NCBI GenBank assembly: GCA_034429695.1
Contig: DAOUGC010000141.1
Span: forward strand, 1-22,436
Direction: 5' to 3'
DNA from: DAOUGC01 sp034429695
Lineage (GTDB): Bacteria; Chloroflexota; Anaerolineae; Anaerolineales; Anaerolineaceae
Length of the DNA: 22,436 nt
A model generated the notes under the pieces. That model saw only the letters and a program-made list of their open reading frames with translations, did no database searches and was not told the origin of the DNA. Position numbers and translations under genes: made by a program. Of this stretch, positions 22,289-22,436 are shown piece by piece. Positions within the stretch are counted from its first letter, which is position 1. Each line of letters begins with the position of its first letter.

Positions 22289-22312
22289 GGTGGGTTCAAA
22301 AGCGAACCCACC
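22289..22312. repeat. GGTGGGTTC hairpin, copy 3
   Basis: Third identical copy: stem 22289-22297/22304-22312. It lies 26 bp after the GTAG hairpin at 22232, giving a paired arrangement. Confidence 0.8.
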
Positions 22313-22436
22313 CTTGTATATTAACAATAGTTGTAAGATGTAGGTATTGGAACAGGGCATGGCAGACCGTCCACCCTAAGGTTAAAGAAAGCCGTTTCGT
22401 AGCAAGGGTCGCCATGTCTTTCAAACAATAGCCCGA

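Larger units (their letters stand above)
21660..22436. other. gene-free right end with REP-like hairpin cluster
   Basis: No convincing gene is seen from 21660 to the window edge. Open frames here run through the hairpins and end in repeat-derived residues. The hairpins are listed separately. A short palindrome CGGACC-G-GGTCCG also lies at 22101-22113. The last 120 bp show no clear feature. Confidence 0.6.

Noticed and set aside
22296..22436. Minus-strand frame open from the right edge to a stop within the last hairpin
   Set aside because: 46 codons enter from outside the window, so a gene end cannot be excluded. However, its last residues come from the repeat and no family is recognised.

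Overview
The window looks like a piece of bacterial chromosome that is GC-rich in its genes, most probably from Chloroflexota, class Anaerolineae. This placement is an inference from gene content: an ABC-2 exporter operon, TLAC-type lipoprotein, 7TM-PAS-GGDEF sensor, PP2C-like/beta-propeller membrane protein, YeaQ/YmgE-type protein, DegV, PepF and glutamate dehydrogenase. No rRNA, tRNA, CRISPR, transposase or phage gene was seen.

Layout. Positions 1-1010 are gene-free and hold a striking tandem array of hairpin repeats: seven copies of a REP-like core, spaced 214, 85, 216, 85, 85 and 85 bp. Positions 1010-3615 form a tight five-gene minus-strand operon, with gaps of 2-12 bp: small membrane protein, Nudix hydrolase, esterase, YqfO/NIF3-type domain protein, class I methyltransferase. 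A zinc-ribbon/coiled-coil gene lies upstream (3715-4269) and is divergent from a large membrane protein (4453-6957) with a degenerate PP2C-like domain inside and a beta-propeller outside. The next block is a GlsB/YeaQ-type protein (+), then degV, arfB, a VC1184-type class V aminotransferase and an acidic hypothetical protein (all minus).

Positions 10656-11168 are gene-poor and rich in hairpins. Positions 11169-13968 encode a complete ABC-2 exporter (two permeases and an ATPase, minus strand) driven by a near-consensus promoter. Its leader carries a 33-codon open frame. A lipoprotein gene (+) is divergent from it. The lipoprotein gene converges with pepF (minus), and pepF is divergent from a membrane diguanylate cyclase (+). 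A small two-helix membrane protein and glutamate dehydrogenase follow on the minus strand. From about 21660 to the right edge there is no supported gene, only REP-like hairpins, including two copies of one sequence with a GTAG foot and three copies of a partner hairpin.

Main points for a second look. First, a family of GTAG-footed hairpins appears in three separate intergenic regions, in tandem with higher-order structure at the left end. GTAG-footed hairpins are the known substrate type of REP-associated tyrosine transposases, but no such gene is present here. Second, several genes appear to be leaderless or nearly so. Third, a palindrome fills the promoter spacer of the zinc-ribbon gene, and its half-site recurs in the divergent promoter.
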